A DNA stretch of 64,000 nucleotides from Alloscardovia omnicolens DSM 21503 (GCF_000420505.1 NZ_ATVB01000003.1:87988-151987), one strand, 5' to 3'. Shown: positions 27,059-37,648, numbered from the stretch's first letter. A program made the numbers and translations. Notes: generated by a model from the sequence alone, not told the origin.

Positions 27059-28310
27059 CCATTTTCGTGGATACTACCGCCTTGCAGCAAGTGATTTTCT
27101 CTCTAACTACGCCACTACAGTTGCGGCTACCACTATTAAGCTCTGGCTTGTTAACTCTTTATTAGCTGGTGTACAGGAGTCAAGCAAATACCTGACTATT
27201 TATTTAATGCTCAGCGCTATCAGTGAACTTATTACTGGTTTATTTTCCGGAACCGTAGCTGAACATTACGGAGTATTGCATACCACTATGAGCGCATGCT
27301 TACTGCGTATGGGAGCAGGTATAGGCGTTATAGTTGTTATCGTCTGGTCGCAACCATCAGCGCATACATATGCTAATCTTCTTTTTTGGATAGTCTCTCT
27401 TTTGGTTATGTTCACTACCGCCTGTGATACTTTCTATTTCCCAGCCATCAGTTCTTTTGTTAATCGCATTACTGAGTCCAAGAAGCTTACTCGGGTTCTG
27501 TCTCTTCTGCGTTTTAGCAGTCTTATGGGAACTTTAATTGGTCCAGCTGTTGCCGGTTTAGCAGGTAGCACTCAGCTCTATATACCTATTCTGCTTACAG
27601 AAACACTTGCTCTCTTATTAACTGTAGTTCTTATCTGGCGGATCTCGAAGACGGCGGGCTACAGGCATATATATGAGAACACATCGTCAACATTACCTGA
27701 ATTGTTCACTAACTGGCGTCAGGGCATAAAAACTTTTGCTGCAAATCGCACGTACCGTTTGCTTTTCCCTTTTGCTGTGGTTGAAGCGGTAGCAAATTCA
27801 GGTTTGGGTTTTGCAATTATCTTTTACTTCACTACGCAACTGCATGATATACAAAGCTATGGTTGGTATTTAAGCGCACTATCAGCAGGATACGCTATCA
27901 GTTATCTGATTGCTCCTCAGTGTTCACACATATTTAGTTTTGCTCAGCTTCTGACTGCATCACATATATTGATTACTGTATGTTTATGCTCTCTTGCTGT
28001 TACTCGTATTGGTGTTATAGCGGTTTTCTGGGGATTTCTTTTCGCTTTTTCCCAAGCGATTATTAGTCCTGCTTTTCAATCTATTTTTATTCAGTCGGTT
28101 GACCAAAGTCTTGTTGCCCAAGTTATGTCTGTATTTATTTCTGTAGTAGCAGCGATTGGAGCTATAAGTTATCCTGCATGGGATTGGATGTATACAGTAA
28201 CCGGTAATAATGCCACCGTACTTATTATATGCGCCTCAGGATTGCACGGGTTCTTAGTTCTTCTATGCGCTTTTCTCTATCCACAATTAAAGAGCATTCG
28301 CACTGCGTAG
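27045..28310 (+). CDS. MFS transporter, exporter-like, in the small-peptide cassette
   Basis: The 421-residue protein has about twelve hydrophobic segments and the overall form of the MFS_3 group (macrolide exporter Mef and siderophore exporter EntS type). Examples are an N-terminal NHFRGYYRLAASDFLSN segment and LLRFSSLMGTLIGPAVAG after helix 5. It overlaps the preceding acidic-protein gene by 14 bases. With the small peptide in the same unit, export of a peptide or of a drug-like compound are the two obvious readings. Base composition is more AT-rich than the flanking gmk and carB, which suggests acquisition. Confidence 0.85.
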   Translation: MNFLNHFRGYYRLAASDFLSNYATTVAATTIKLWLVNSLLAGVQESSKYLTIYLMLSAISELITGLFSGTVAEHYGVLHTTMSACLLRMGAGIGVIVVIVWSQPSAHTYANLLFWIVSLLVMFTTACDTFYFPAISSFVNRITESKKLTRVLSLLRFSSLMGTLIGPAVAGLAGSTQLYIPILLTETLALLLTVVLIWRISKTAGYRHIYENTSSTLPELFTNWRQGIKTFAANRTYRLLFPFAVVEAVANSGLGFAIIFYFTTQLHDIQSYGWYLSALSAGYAISYLIAPQCSHIFSFAQLLTASHILITVCLCSLAVTRIGVIAVFWGFLFAFSQAIISPAFQSIFIQSVDQSLVAQVMSVFISVVAAIGAISYPAWDWMYTVTGNNATVLIICASGLHGFLVLLCAFLYPQLKSIRTA

Positions 28311-28391
28311 AAGAGAAAAGGGACTATTCATTTCACTATTGGGAAAACTCTGCAGTCACTCAGATGAGTTTTGAACATTCTTCTTAGGTAT

Positions 28392-28435
28392 AATAAAGAT
28401 TGCCTCACTGTACAACCAGTGAGGCAATCTTTATT
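28392..28435. terminator. Bidirectional terminator between the MFS gene and carB
   Basis: A perfect 19-bp stem (AATAAAGATTGCCTCACTG and complement) has a six-base loop and A/T-rich flanks. It ends both the plus-strand cassette and the minus-strand car operon. Confidence 0.9.
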
Positions 28436-28446
28436 ATGCTTTCTTC

Positions 28447-31400
28447 TTATGCTTTATCTAGCTCATGCAAACGCTGTGCATGCTCTTGAATAGAAGCAAT
28501 ATCGTAATCAGCAGTCTTTACCGCTTCAATAGCAATCAAAGCAGCGAGGAATTCCGTAGCCGTTGTGAACTGAGGCAAATCAGCAGCAATTGCAGCTGCA
28601 CGGATTGAATAACCATCTGAACGCGAGCTACGAGAGCTTGGCGTATTCAAAATTAAATCAATCTTTCCTTCTTCAATCAGCTGAACAACGTTCTTTCCAG
28701 TGCTTCCTGGCACGCGCTCCTGCTGCATATCATCGCTATCATTAACGCGAGTAAGCTTGTCAACCACCTGCACATCCATGCCGTAACGACGCAAAACAGA
28801 AGCTGTTCCTTCTGTTGCCAGCAGCTTAAAGCCGAGCTCCAATAAACGGGCAGCCATCAAAGGTAACTGTCGTTTATCTGTATCGTTCACAGAAATAAAC
28901 ACATTACCGCCTGTTGGCAATCCTGTGTCGTAGGCTGCAATCTGGCTCTTCGCAAAAGCGTGTGGGAAATCGCGGTCGAAGCCCATAACTTCACCAGTAG
29001 AACGCATTTCTGGCCCCAAAATAACGTCAACTGTTTTACCAGCTTCAGTGCGGAAGCGCTTAAATGGTAATACTGCTTCCTTAACTGCTACTGGCTGCCC
29101 TGGGCGAATATCTCCGCCATCGCCTTCTGGCAAAAGCAACCCGAGCTTACGAGAGTCAGCGATTGTTTCGCCTGCCATAATACGAGCAGCAGCTTTAGCT
29201 AAGGCTGTTCCTGTTGCCTTAGATGCGAATGGCACAGTTCGCGAAGCACGAGGGTTAGCCTCAATCACATATAAGGTGTTGCTCATAAAAGCAAACTGCA
29301 CATTAATCAAACCGCGCACACCCACACCTTCAGCAATAGCCAAAGTTGCTTCACGCAAGCGCTTAATCTGTGAATCAGACAGTGTGTTTGGAGGAAGGGT
29401 GCAAGCCGCGTCACCAGAATGCACGCCGGCTTCTTCAATATGCTCCATAATGCCGCCCACATACAGCTCATGACCGTCATAGAGAGCATCAACATCAACT
29501 TCAATCGCGTCAGACAAGAACTTGTCAATAAGCAAAGGCGATGGCAGACGACCGGAGACCACGCGGTCTGCTTGCGCTTCCTTAAGAGCACGGTTTACAT
29601 ACTCCTTAAGCTGCGAGTCTTCGAAAACAATCTCCATACCGCGGCCGCCCAAAACATAAGATGGGCGCACAAGCACTGGATAACCGATGGAATGAGCAGC
29701 TTGCAAAGCCTCATCGAAAGACAAAGCTGTGCCATAGCGAGGAGCGTTCAAGCCCTTTCCATCCAAAACTTCACCGAAAAGCTCACGGTTTTCAGCCAAA
29801 TCAATAGCCTCTGGAGTAGTACCCAAAATTGGAACACCGGCAGCCTTCAATCGAGCGGCAAGCGACAACGGAGTTTGTCCACCAAGCTGCACAATCACGC
29901 CCTTAACAGGACCTTGCTTGAGTTCAGCATGGTAGATTTCAAGCACATCTTCGAAGGTTAATGGTTCGAAGTAAAGACGATCAGAAATATCGTAATCAGT
30001 AGATACTGTTTCAGGATTGCAATTGACCATAATGGTGTCGTAATCCTTGCCCAGCTCCTGAACAGCATGCACACAGGTGTAGTCAAATTCAATACCCTGA
30101 CCAATTCGGTTTGGACCAGAGCCGAGAATAATAACTGCTTCACGTTCACGCTTCTTCAGCTCAGTTTCCTGAGCGTATGTGGAGTAATAGTATGGCGTCA
30201 CAGCATCGAATTCTGCAGCGCAAGTATCTACTGTTTTGTAAACCGGGCGAATACCGTAGTTCTTACGCAATTCGCGCACAACATCTTCGCCAGTATCTCC
30301 CATGCCACGCAAGTGGGAAATCTGAACATCAGACAAACCTGCTTTCTTAGCAGTGCGTAACAGTTCTGGACTTAATGCTTCAGCAGCTTTCACGTCCATA
30401 GCAATTGCGTTAATCTGCATAAGCTGATCAATAAACCATGGATCAATCTTCGTTGCATCAAAAATCTGCTCTAAGGTAGCTCCACCCCAGATAGCGCGCA
30501 TAAGCTGCAAATAGCGGTGCTCTGTCGGAACACTAATAGCGCTCAACAGTTCTGCTATCTCTTCTTGGCTAGGAACTTCGCCATCCCAGCTAAAGGTTGC
30601 GTGACGCTTATCGATGGAGCGCATTGCTTTACCCAAGGATTCTTGGAAGTTTCCAGCCAGAGCCATAGCCTCGCCCACAGACTTCATGGATGTGGTTAAG
30701 GTATCGTCTGCACCTGGGAACTTTTCAAAAGCAAAACGAGGAATCTTGGTAACCACGTAGTCAATGGTTGGTTCGAAGCATGCAGGAGTAGACTGCGTAA
30801 TATCGTTACGAATTTCGTCGAGAGTATAGCCCAAAGCAAGCTTGGCAGCAATCTTTGCAATAGGGTAACCCGTTGCCTTCGACGCCAATGCGGAGGAACG
30901 AGATACACGTGGATTCATTTCAATAACCACAATGCGTCCGTTGCGTGGGTTCACAGCGAACTGAATATTACATCCACCTGTATCTACGCCCACACCGCGG
31001 ATAATAGCAATACCAATATCACGCAGCTTCTGATACTCACGGTCGGTGAGGGTAAATACTGGCGCTACGGTAATCGAATCGCCTGTATGCACGCCCACTG
31101 GGTCTACGTTTTCGATTGGGCAGACCACAACCACGTTATCGTTGCGGTCGCGCATCAGCTCGAGCTCATATTCCTTCCAACCTTCCAAGCCTTCTTCGAT
31201 AAGCACTTCGTTAGTTGGAGAATAGTGCAAACCTGCGCCTGCAATACGATGCAAGTCTTCGAGGTTGCGCGCAATACCGGAGCCCAAACCACCCATGGTA
31301 AAGCTTGGACGCACAACAACTGGGTAACCCAGTTCCTCGTTTACAATGCGTTCTACTTCTTCCATAGAATGGGCAATAAAGGAGCGAGCAGAGTCTCCCC

Positions 31401-31818
31401 CAGCTTCCGTAACCACCTGCTTAAAGAGCTCGCGGTCTTCACCACGGTCGATTGCTTCCAAGGATGCGCCAATAAGTTCAACATTATATTTCTCGAGAAC
31501 GCCTGCCTGGCCTAAAGCAATAGCAGCGTTCAATGCTGTTTGACCGCCCAAAGTAGGCAGCAGTGCGTCTGGGCGTTCCTTCGCAATAATGCGCTCCAAA
31601 ATAGGAACCGACAGCGGCTCAATGTAGGTAGCATCAGCCATTTCTGGGTCAGTCATGATTGTTGCTGGGTTCGAGTTCACCAAAATAACGCGAACGCCTT
31701 CTTCTCGCAGAACGCGACATGCCTGAGTACCGGAATAATCAAACTCTGCAGCCTGACCGATCACAATAGGACCAGAACCGATAACCATAACGGATGTAAT
31801 GTCTGTGCGCTTTGGCAT
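28447..31818 (-). CDS. carB: Carbamoyl-phosphate synthase large subunit
   Basis: The 1123-residue protein has the full duplicated architecture. Each half has an ATP-grasp domain ([13 protein letters not shown] in the first, [16 protein letters not shown] in the second), with [22 protein letters not shown] and [22 protein letters not shown] at the start of each half. A C-terminal MGS-like allosteric domain ([23 protein letters not shown] onwards) completes it. It makes carbamoyl phosphate for arginine and pyrimidine synthesis with CarA. It starts 29 bases after carA. Confidence 0.98.
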   Translation of the reverse strand: MPKRTDITSVMVIGSGPIVIGQAAEFDYSGTQACRVLREEGVRVILVNSNPATIMTDPEMADATYIEPLSVPILERIIAKERPDALLPTLGGQTALNAAIALGQAGVLEKYNVELIGASLEAIDRGEDRELFKQVVTEAGGDSARSFIAHSMEEVERIVNEELGYPVVVRPSFTMGGLGSGIARNLEDLHRIAGAGLHYSPTNEVLIEEGLEGWKEYELELMRDRNDNVVVVCPIENVDPVGVHTGDSITVAPVFTLTDREYQKLRDIGIAIIRGVGVDTGGCNIQFAVNPRNGRIVVIEMNPRVSRSSALASKATGYPIAKIAAKLALGYTLDEIRNDITQSTPACFEPTIDYVVTKIPRFAFEKFPGADDTLTTSMKSVGEAMALAGNFQESLGKAMRSIDKRHATFSWDGEVPSQEEIAELLSAISVPTEHRYLQLMRAIWGGATLEQIFDATKIDPWFIDQLMQINAIAMDVKAAEALSPELLRTAKKAGLSDVQISHLRGMGDTGEDVVRELRKNYGIRPVYKTVDTCAAEFDAVTPYYYSTYAQETELKKREREAVIILGSGPNRIGQGIEFDYTCVHAVQELGKDYDTIMVNCNPETVSTDYDISDRLYFEPLTFEDVLEIYHAELKQGPVKGVIVQLGGQTPLSLAARLKAAGVPILGTTPEAIDLAENRELFGEVLDGKGLNAPRYGTALSFDEALQAAHSIGYPVLVRPSYVLGGRGMEIVFEDSQLKEYVNRALKEAQADRVVSGRLPSPLLIDKFLSDAIEVDVDALYDGHELYVGGIMEHIEEAGVHSGDAACTLPPNTLSDSQIKRLREATLAIAEGVGVRGLINVQFAFMSNTLYVIEANPRASRTVPFASKATGTALAKAAARIMAGETIADSRKLGLLLPEGDGGDIRPGQPVAVKEAVLPFKRFRTEAGKTVDVILGPEMRSTGEVMGFDRDFPHAFAKSQIAAYDTGLPTGGNVFISVNDTDKRQLPLMAARLLELGFKLLATEGTASVLRRYGMDVQVVDKLTRVNDSDDMQQERVPGSTGKNVVQLIEEGKIDLILNTPSSRSSRSDGYSIRAAAIAADLPQFTTATEFLAALIAIEAVKTADYDIASIQEHAQRLHELDKA

Positions 31819-31847
31819 GGATTTTCCTCTCTATCGTTTCGACTGTC

Positions 31848-33083
31848 TTAGTTCTGCTTGTTCTGCGCGTGGCGAGCGCGAGCGTTCTTCATCTGCTCGA
31901 CGAAACGGTCGAACAAGTAACCTGCATCGTGTGGACCAGCTGCTGCTTCTGGATGATACTGTACCGAGAAAGCAGGAATGTCCAGACACTGCAAGCCTTC
32001 CACCACGTTATCATTAAGATCGATATGGCTTACTTGCACTCGACCGTAGTGACCGTTACCGAACGGGCTTGGAACTGGATTGCCTTGAGGAGCGTCTACA
32101 GCAAAACCGTGATTATGTGCGGTTACTTCCACTTTTCCTGTGGTGAGATCTTGTACTGGCTGATTAACACCGCGATGACCGAACTTGAGCTTATACGTGC
32201 CGAAACCAAGAGCACGACCAAGAAGCTGATTACCAAAGCAGATACCGAAGAATGGAATATTAGCGTCGAGGACCTTACGCAATTGTTCAACCTCGAAATC
32301 AGCTGTGGCAGGGTCGCCAGGGCCGTTGGAGAAGAAAACGCCATCTGGGTTAAGAGCCGCAATGTCTTCGAAGCTGGAGTTCGCTGGCAATACATGTACG
32401 CAGCAGCCTCGCTCAGCCATGCGATATGGGCTCATAGCTTTAACACCCAAGTCTAAGGAGACTACGGTATACAGCGGATCCTTGCCTTCGAACTCGCCTT
32501 GAGGTTCAACTACATATGTGCTGTCTGTTGATACTTCTTGAGAGAGATTAGCGCCGCTCATTAGTGGAGAGCTTTTTACGACGTCTAGTAAATCTTCGAC
32601 GCGTTTTAAGCGTCCTGTTTCATCTACCAGAGCCTGACCAGAGAAAATACCTGCACGCATAACACCTGCAGAGCGCAAGTGACGTACCAGTTTGCGCGTA
32701 TCAATATCTGCGATACCTACAATGCCGTAGGTGTTCAAATCGGCATCCAAACTGCGCTGTGCACGCCAATTAGAAATATGGGTAGCAGGATCTCGAACTA
32801 CGTATCCTGCTACCCATATTTTGGAAGACTCAACGTCTTCATCATTTACACCGGTATTGCCAATATGCGGGAATGTTTGCACCACAATCTGACGAGCATA
32901 TGACGGATCAGTCAATGTTTCCTGATAACCCGTCATAGCGGTGGAGAAAACAATTTCACCCGTGGTGACGCCCTGCGCACCATATGGGCTTCCCACATAT
33001 ACGTTTCCATCTTCAAGCACCAATACGGCATTGTGGATGGAATAGATATCTGGACTAATAGTGGCCGAATCTTGGCTGTTCAC
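31848..33083 (-). CDS. carA: Carbamoyl-phosphate synthase small subunit
   Basis: The 411-residue glutamine amidotransferase subunit has the N-terminal CPSase domain ([33 protein letters not shown]) and a class I amidotransferase domain with nucleophile Cys in [12 protein letters not shown] and His-Glu in [13 protein letters not shown]. It releases ammonia from glutamine for CarB. A GGAGG site precedes a GTG start. It is third in the efp-nusB-carA-carB order. Confidence 0.97.
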   Translation of the reverse strand: MNSQDSATISPDIYSIHNAVLVLEDGNVYVGSPYGAQGVTTGEIVFSTAMTGYQETLTDPSYARQIVVQTFPHIGNTGVNDEDVESSKIWVAGYVVRDPATHISNWRAQRSLDADLNTYGIVGIADIDTRKLVRHLRSAGVMRAGIFSGQALVDETGRLKRVEDLLDVVKSSPLMSGANLSQEVSTDSTYVVEPQGEFEGKDPLYTVVSLDLGVKAMSPYRMAERGCCVHVLPANSSFEDIAALNPDGVFFSNGPGDPATADFEVEQLRKVLDANIPFFGICFGNQLLGRALGFGTYKLKFGHRGVNQPVQDLTTGKVEVTAHNHGFAVDAPQGNPVPSPFGNGHYGRVQVSHIDLNDNVVEGLQCLDIPAFSVQYHPEAAAGPHDAGYLFDRFVEQMKNARARHAQNKQN

Positions 33084-33114
33084 ACATGCCTCCTAGAGCT
33101 TGTTGTGATGGCGT

Positions 33115-33843
33115 TTAATTATCGGAGTTCAACGCCTCGTCTGTATTGTTATGCGGATCTGGGAACGCATCTTCATTCTTAGATTCCGAAGACTCTGTGG
33201 ACTCCGCGAAATCTACGGACTCAGTGGACTCCGTAGAATCTGCTGAATCCTCAGACGAAGTATTGGAAATGCTAAAATCAGCGAAAGAAAGATTGGAAAG
33301 ATTTGTTTCGCTGCGTGTATTCTCTCCTGATGTTTCAGATGTCGAGCTAGTATCAGCTTGTGCTTCTTCTTCGTCTTTCTGAGCTTGAGCAGCAGCTTCA
33401 GCAGCACGCTTTTCTTGCCACTCAATTTCTTCCGTACGAATAGCGTCAGCATTCTTCTCAACTGTGCTGAGCACACCGAAGAGTAAATCTGGAGTATCGT
33501 CACCTGCATATGTTTTAGCTAATGCAATCGCTTCATTAATAGCTACTCCGGCTGGGATTTCATCGTTATATACGATTTCCCAAGCAGCCATGCGAGCCAA
33601 ATTGCGGTCAACTGCAGGCATCCTTTTCACCTCCCACGACTCAAGTGCGTCACCGAGAGCCTTGTCTAGGGTGCGTCGATGAGCTGATACCCCGTGCACA
33701 ATCTCAATGGCATAGTCTGGAAGTGGAGTTTGAGCGCCTGGATACGCAATACGCTCAGTTAAGAGGTCAGTAAATTCCTGACCTCTTACATCAGCTTCAA
33801 AAAGCGTATTCAGCGCGCGCTTACGAGCAGTGGAACGTGCCAT
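33115..33843 (-). CDS. nusB: Transcription antitermination factor NusB with a long Ser/acidic tail
   Basis: Residues 1-145 form a normal NusB (ARSTARKRALNTLFEADVRG; VDRNLARMAAWEIVYNDEIPAGVAINEAIALAKTY). NusB binds boxA RNA with S10 in rRNA antitermination. About 97 further residues follow, rich in Ser, Glu, Asp and Thr, with repeats of the type STES/SSES, likely disordered. Typical NusB proteins stop near 140-190 residues. The tail is encoded by short direct repeats and may vary in length between strains. Confidence 0.93.
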   Translation of the reverse strand: MARSTARKRALNTLFEADVRGQEFTDLLTERIAYPGAQTPLPDYAIEIVHGVSAHRRTLDKALGDALESWEVKRMPAVDRNLARMAAWEIVYNDEIPAGVAINEAIALAKTYAGDDTPDLLFGVLSTVEKNADAIRTEEIEWQEKRAAEAAAQAQKDEEEAQADTSSTSETSGENTRSETNLSNLSFADFSISNTSSEDSADSTESTESVDFAESTESSESKNEDAFPDPHNNTDEALNSDN

Positions 33844-33875
33844 ATTAAATAGTGGTCCTTAAGTTCCTACTCGTT

Positions 33876-34439
33876 TTAGTTTTCGCGTCCAAGGTAGTCG
33901 CCGGAGCGAGTATCTACCTTCAAACGGTCACCTTCATTAATAAACAGTGGAACCTGAATCTCTGCACCAGTTTCCATAGTTGCTGGCTTAGTTCCTGCAG
34001 AGGAACGGTTGCCCTGCAAACCTGGCTCAGTGTGAGATACAGTCAAGATTACAGATGCTGGAAGTTCCACAGACAATGGGTTGCCATCATGGAAAGATAC
34101 GATGCAGTCAGTACCTTCAAGCAGGAACTTCTCAGAGTCACCAATCAAAGTTTCTGGAATGAAAACCTGATCATAAGTGGTCATATCCATAAAGACGAAG
34201 CTATCGCCATCCTTGTAGGAATACTGCAGAGTACGGTTATCTACAGTTTCGAATTCCATCTTCATACCAGCGTTAAAAGTCTTGTCAACAATCTTGCCGG
34301 TGAGCACTTCCTTAATCTTGGTACGAACGAAAGCAGGACCCTTACCTGGCTTAACATGCTGGAACTCAATAACGCTCCACAGCTTGCCATCAAGATTAAT
34401 AACGGATCCATTCTTAATATCATTAGAAGTCTGTGCCAC
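33876..34439 (-). CDS. efp: Elongation factor P
   Basis: EF-P relieves ribosome stalling at polyproline. The GTG at 34439 has an AGGTGA site and gives 187 residues, the normal length ([20 protein letters not shown]). A GTG nine bases upstream lies inside the ribosome site and is not the start. The three-domain KOW-OB-OB layout is complete. The tip loop around residues 30-36 reads KPGKGPA, with Lys at the position modified in some bacteria. It is the first gene of the minus-strand efp-nusB-carAB unit. Confidence 0.95.
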   Translation of the reverse strand: MAQTSNDIKNGSVINLDGKLWSVIEFQHVKPGKGPAFVRTKIKEVLTGKIVDKTFNAGMKMEFETVDNRTLQYSYKDGDSFVFMDMTTYDQVFIPETLIGDSEKFLLEGTDCIVSFHDGNPLSVELPASVILTVSHTEPGLQGNRSSAGTKPATMETGAEIQVPLFINEGDRLKVDTRSGDYLGREN

Positions 34440-34760
34440 TAAAATCACCTATTCAAACGTCGTTTTAGTATTCAACGATTAGTCATTAATTCAAAATCTT
34501 TCTCATTATGCCATATCCCCACTACTGGGCAAGTTAGCCGTGTTGCAGGTGTCAGTCAGTCTGTTGATAGTTTGGCGGTAGTTATGGATGATTATATGTA
34601 GAAACTTTTCAGCTTGAGCGAAAATATATTGTCTGTGCTACTATTTCTGTTTAGATGTTTTTGATTTTGTATATCTACTCGTTATATAGCTAAAGCATCG
34701 TACAAGAAAATCGTTGAAATCGTCCATACGAAGACCCTAGCGGGCATTTAAGGGGATATT
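34440..34760. other. Intergenic stretch between efp and the NlpC/P60 gene
   Basis: About 320 bases divide two divergent genes. On the plus strand TTGTCT and TAGATG with a 17-base spacer near 34630-34660 could be a promoter for the NlpC/P60 gene. I searched for the c-di-AMP riboswitch often found before such genes in Actinobacteria and did not see its conserved blocks. Confidence 0.4.
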
Positions 34761-35753
34761 TTGAGCTCAGGAAAGCATCGCGCAAGCTCCGCTTCTGCAC
34801 CAGTAACACCTTTTAATACCCATTCAGCTTTCTTTAAGGCATCGCGAGTTTTTGCTAATAATAGAATGAGATTCAAGATTGGCGCTGTTGCTATTTCTTC
34901 TCTTCTTGTTGTTGCTCTTGCTGGTTCCACAGCATCTAACTTTGCTAACGCTACCGGCGCAGGAGTCGTTTCTGCATCTGGCGTATCTCGTAGTGAAGAG
35001 CGTTCCAGCTTAACTCAGGAAACAGCTACTGTTAGCTATGTTCAAGGTGATGAATGGAGTTTAAGCTCTGATAGTTCTGCAGTAACTGTGAAGTATGAAA
35101 TGACTCCTGATCAGAGCGCTGCACGAGATAAGCTTGTATCTGCATATAACACTGCACAGGCTGAGTATGGTACATTAAGCTCTGCTTCTTCGAGTACTTT
35201 GAAGGCTTTGGCTGATGCTTTGAACACTGCAGCAGGTCATTTAGCTGATACCACGAACTCCGCAGATACTTATAACTCTGATATATCCTCATTGAATGGC
35301 ACTTTGTCTAAAGCAAAGTCTAGTCATAACTCTGCTCGTTCTGCAGCTGCATCAAGTTCCTCTTCTTCTGCTGGATCATTTACCGGCACAGTATCTGGAT
35401 CTGGTTCCGGCGTTGACGTAGCAAACTATAGTCTGCAGTTTGTGGGCGCTCCTTACTCTTGGGGTGGCAATACTCCAGCGGGTTGGGATTGCTCCGGTTT
35501 CGTTCAGTATGTCTATTCCCACTTTGGCGTAAGCTTGCCTCGCACTTCGGGTGCGCAGGCAGGAGTTGGTGTTGCTGTTGCATCTCTTGCAGAGGCTCAG
35601 CCTGGAGATATTATTGCTAACGGCATGCATGCAGCTATTTACATTGGCAATGGCATGGTCATGAACGCTATGAATTACGGACTGGGCACAAAGACTGCTC
35701 CAGTATCCTACGCTTTCAGTGGTAGCTATTCCATTCGCCGCGTATTGAGCTAA
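34761..35753 (+). CDS. Secreted NlpC/P60 endopeptidase
   Basis: The 330-residue protein has a TTG start after AAGGGGA. A basic N-terminal stretch is followed by a hydrophobic segment (IGAVAISSLLVVALAGSTA, about 39-57), probably a long signal peptide or anchor. A helical linker rich in Ala and Ser spans 110-205, and an NlpC/P60 domain covers 215-330. Catalytic Cys is in WDCSGFVQYVYSHFG and His in NGMHAAIYIGNG. Such enzymes cut peptide stems of peptidoglycan, often during cell separation. The coding sequence ends 45 bases before a terminator, so it is a single-gene unit. Confidence 0.92.
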   Translation: MSSGKHRASSASAPVTPFNTHSAFFKASRVFANNRMRFKIGAVAISSLLVVALAGSTASNFANATGAGVVSASGVSRSEERSSLTQETATVSYVQGDEWSLSSDSSAVTVKYEMTPDQSAARDKLVSAYNTAQAEYGTLSSASSSTLKALADALNTAAGHLADTTNSADTYNSDISSLNGTLSKAKSSHNSARSAAASSSSSSAGSFTGTVSGSGSGVDVANYSLQFVGAPYSWGGNTPAGWDCSGFVQYVYSHFGVSLPRTSGAQAGVGVAVASLAEAQPGDIIANGMHAAIYIGNGMVMNAMNYGLGTKTAPVSYAFSGSYSIRRVLS

Positions 35754-35797
35754 ACAGCATTGATTTTACCTATTTTTAGGTTTTGTATAAAAGGTAT

Positions 35798-35833
35798 AAA
35801 GGAGCCAGTTCTGTGTGAGCTGGCTCCTTTGCA
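35798..35833 (+). terminator. Terminator after the NlpC/P60 gene
   Basis: AAAGGAGCCAG and CTGGCTCCTTT form an 11-bp stem with an 11-base loop. The downstream T-run is short (CCTTTGC). Confidence 0.8.
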
Positions 35834-35885
35834 TATGGACGGATTGACGAATTGACGAATCAGCACATCTGTTATCTTGTAAAAG

Positions 35886-36469
35886 GGTTCTTCGGACTTA
35901 GCGGGGATTCAGGGAGGATGTGTTATCCAGTCAGTTCCCGTTGATTCCCTAACAGTCATGTGTCAAGACATCGTTCCGATGAAGATGGTTTGGCTAATTA
36001 TGTTTTTACTTCATAAGTGAATGTCGATACGCGCAACCGATATGCCAGTTTTGAAGCCATTTTTTGCCCATCAAAACTGGCATAACAGGTGCATTAATCG
36101 GTTAAGCAGAATGGGTGAGAGTAAGAGTTCTTCGAATTTAACGAGGTGTGTAGATTGTAGGTTCGTGAAAGTTGCTAGCGCCGCACGCACACAACGCCCA
36201 CGTCCAAAAATCAGATGAAATGAGCGCCTAGGAGTGCGTGAAAGTTGTCAGTGCCGAACGCTAACAATATGTGCACTCAAAAAACCTCTCAATTCCCACT
36301 CATGAGATACGCCAGCGTTGAGAGTGATTTCAGTCCTCGCTCGTGCGCGGAATCATAGAACGCTATACCAAGTCACGTTTCACGAATCACTCAAGCCCCT
36401 ACGCGCTGCAATAATAAACAAATGAAATGATCTGTATTAAACAAAAGCCCCGCTAAAATACTTAGAACC
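35886..36469 (-). mobile_element. MITE-like element, full copy, reverse orientation
   Basis: A 584-bp gene-free element begins with GGTTCTTCGGACTTAGCGGG and ends with an inverted, imperfect form of it (CCCCGCTAAAATACTTAGAACC, about 17 of 21 pairs). It is homologous along nearly its whole length, in opposite orientation, to 63427-64000, and in part to 57010-57343. It holds the 14-bp perfect inverted repeat ATGCCAGTTTTGA...TCAAAACTGGCAT. There is no transposase. The end sequence, starting GG-C/T-TCTT, resembles ends of ISL3-family insertion sequences as I remember them. No clear target-site duplication was found. Confidence 0.75.
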
Positions 36470-36485
36470 ACAAATCTTGTTTTTC

Positions 36486-37322
36486 TTATTCTTCAGCAAG
36501 TAACTTATCTGCTAGTTCACAAGCAACCTGAGCTGCTAAACCTGCGGCTGTTATCATAGCGTCTTTATGGTTATTTAGCTCTTCATAAGCTTCACCGCAG
36601 TCATTGCTATTCGAACGAATAATCAAACTTTCTATCTCGTTTTTATAACACACATGCACAACAGCTGCGCCTTCCATTTCCTCAGCGTCAGCGCCATCTT
36701 GCGAAATAAAGTCAGATAATACGGCTGGATCAGTGCTAAAAATATTGCTCGAAGCAATGGTTCCCACCGTAAAGCGATGGTCTGAAAGATTAGAAGAATA
36801 ATTTTTGAGATTATCAGAAGGTATGCGAATACCCTCCTCGGTGTACATTGCAGATGCAGCATCCGCAGTGTCTGCATTATTAGCCACAGCAGTCATACTA
36901 TGTGAGCGCACAACTCCCAAGGCTAAGTTAATCAGGCGTTCTGAACCTGGGAAGCTTTCCATATATGGCGCATCTTCGGCAATAATTGCTCTATCGCATT
37001 CTTCATACACGGTAGTACCGCCGAGCACAATATCCCCAAAGCCCAAGCGAGCGTTTAAGTTCCCAGCTATACCTGTGAAAAGCAAAGCATCTGGAGCACT
37101 ATCAGCGTGCGCACGTGCAATAAGAATCAAAGTCTGCGCAGCGGCTGCACAATTAGTCAATCCCATACCACCGAAAGCACTGAAAACATGGTTCTTGCCA
37201 TCATGGTAATGCATAATATCCAAACCGCCGGATTGCAGAAGTTTTCCAGGAAAACGCTTGCGCACAGGTTGTATTTCTTTTTCTAATGCACTCATCACAA
37301 TAATCGTGGTCATGACGACCAT
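36486..37322 (-). CDS. mtnN: 5'-methylthioadenosine/S-adenosylhomocysteine nucleosidase
   Basis: The 278-residue protein has the MTA/SAH nucleosidase pattern: IIVMSALEKEIQPV at the start, GMGLTNCAAAAQTLI, FTGIAGNLNARLGFGDIVLG and EMEGAAVVHVCYKN near 210, with a late RSNSNDCGE that holds the general-acid Asp region. It removes adenine from SAH, MTA and 5'-deoxyadenosine. It is longer than E. coli MtnN (232 residues) owing to an insert around residues 130-165. It is transcribed divergently from an SAH-hydrolase-like gene and near a deaminase for the same compounds. The exact start (37322 or 37313) is unsure. Confidence 0.85.
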   Translation of the reverse strand: MVVMTTIIVMSALEKEIQPVRKRFPGKLLQSGGLDIMHYHDGKNHVFSAFGGMGLTNCAAAAQTLILIARAHADSAPDALLFTGIAGNLNARLGFGDIVLGGTTVYEECDRAIIAEDAPYMESFPGSERLINLALGVVRSHSMTAVANNADTADAASAMYTEEGIRIPSDNLKNYSSNLSDHRFTVGTIASSNIFSTDPAVLSDFISQDGADAEEMEGAAVVHVCYKNEIESLIIRSNSNDCGEAYEELNNHKDAMITAAGLAAQVACELADKLLAEE

Positions 37323-37648
37323 AGTAACACCGAGACCGCGCTTCTATCGGTCAGTGCGCAAAGCAGTGCTCAAGTCAGTGGGCAGGTGAGACGGCAAAGC
37401 AGCACGCAAAACAGCAAGTATGTGAGAATGCAAAGCTAGGCATCGAACAAAGTAAGCGTGCAAGTCAGTACATAAGATTGCCTACGAATGCCGCGAGCCA
37501 TCGAGAAAAAACATGTCAAAAGCGCGTCAAGAAAACTGCAAAGTATCAAGAAAAGTATCAAGTGAAACATCAAGAAAGCCCCCTCTAAATAGTGAAAAAT
37601 CTCACGTATACCCCAATTATTCACGAATTTTCTACGTTCTTCCCAGCC
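37323..37648. other. Leader region between mtnN and the SAH-hydrolase-like gene
   Basis: The divergent intergenic region is about 390 bases including the hairpin listed next. Its first half (37350-37470) is purine-rich with imperfect repeats of CAAAGCAG and CAAGTCAGT. The second half has AAGTATCAAG/AAACATCAAG repeats. No SAH riboswitch consensus was found. Confidence 0.4.

Noticed and set aside
34440..34760. Possible c-di-AMP riboswitch before the NlpC/P60 gene
   Set aside because: The conserved blocks expected for that riboswitch are not visible in the leader.
36021..36218. Small frame in the 36-kb repeat copy, similar in translation to one at 63730-63945
   Set aside because: The similarity (HQNWH..NRLSRM..S..SSNLT) follows from DNA homology of the two element copies. 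Most base changes alter residues, the starts differ, and there is no ribosome site.
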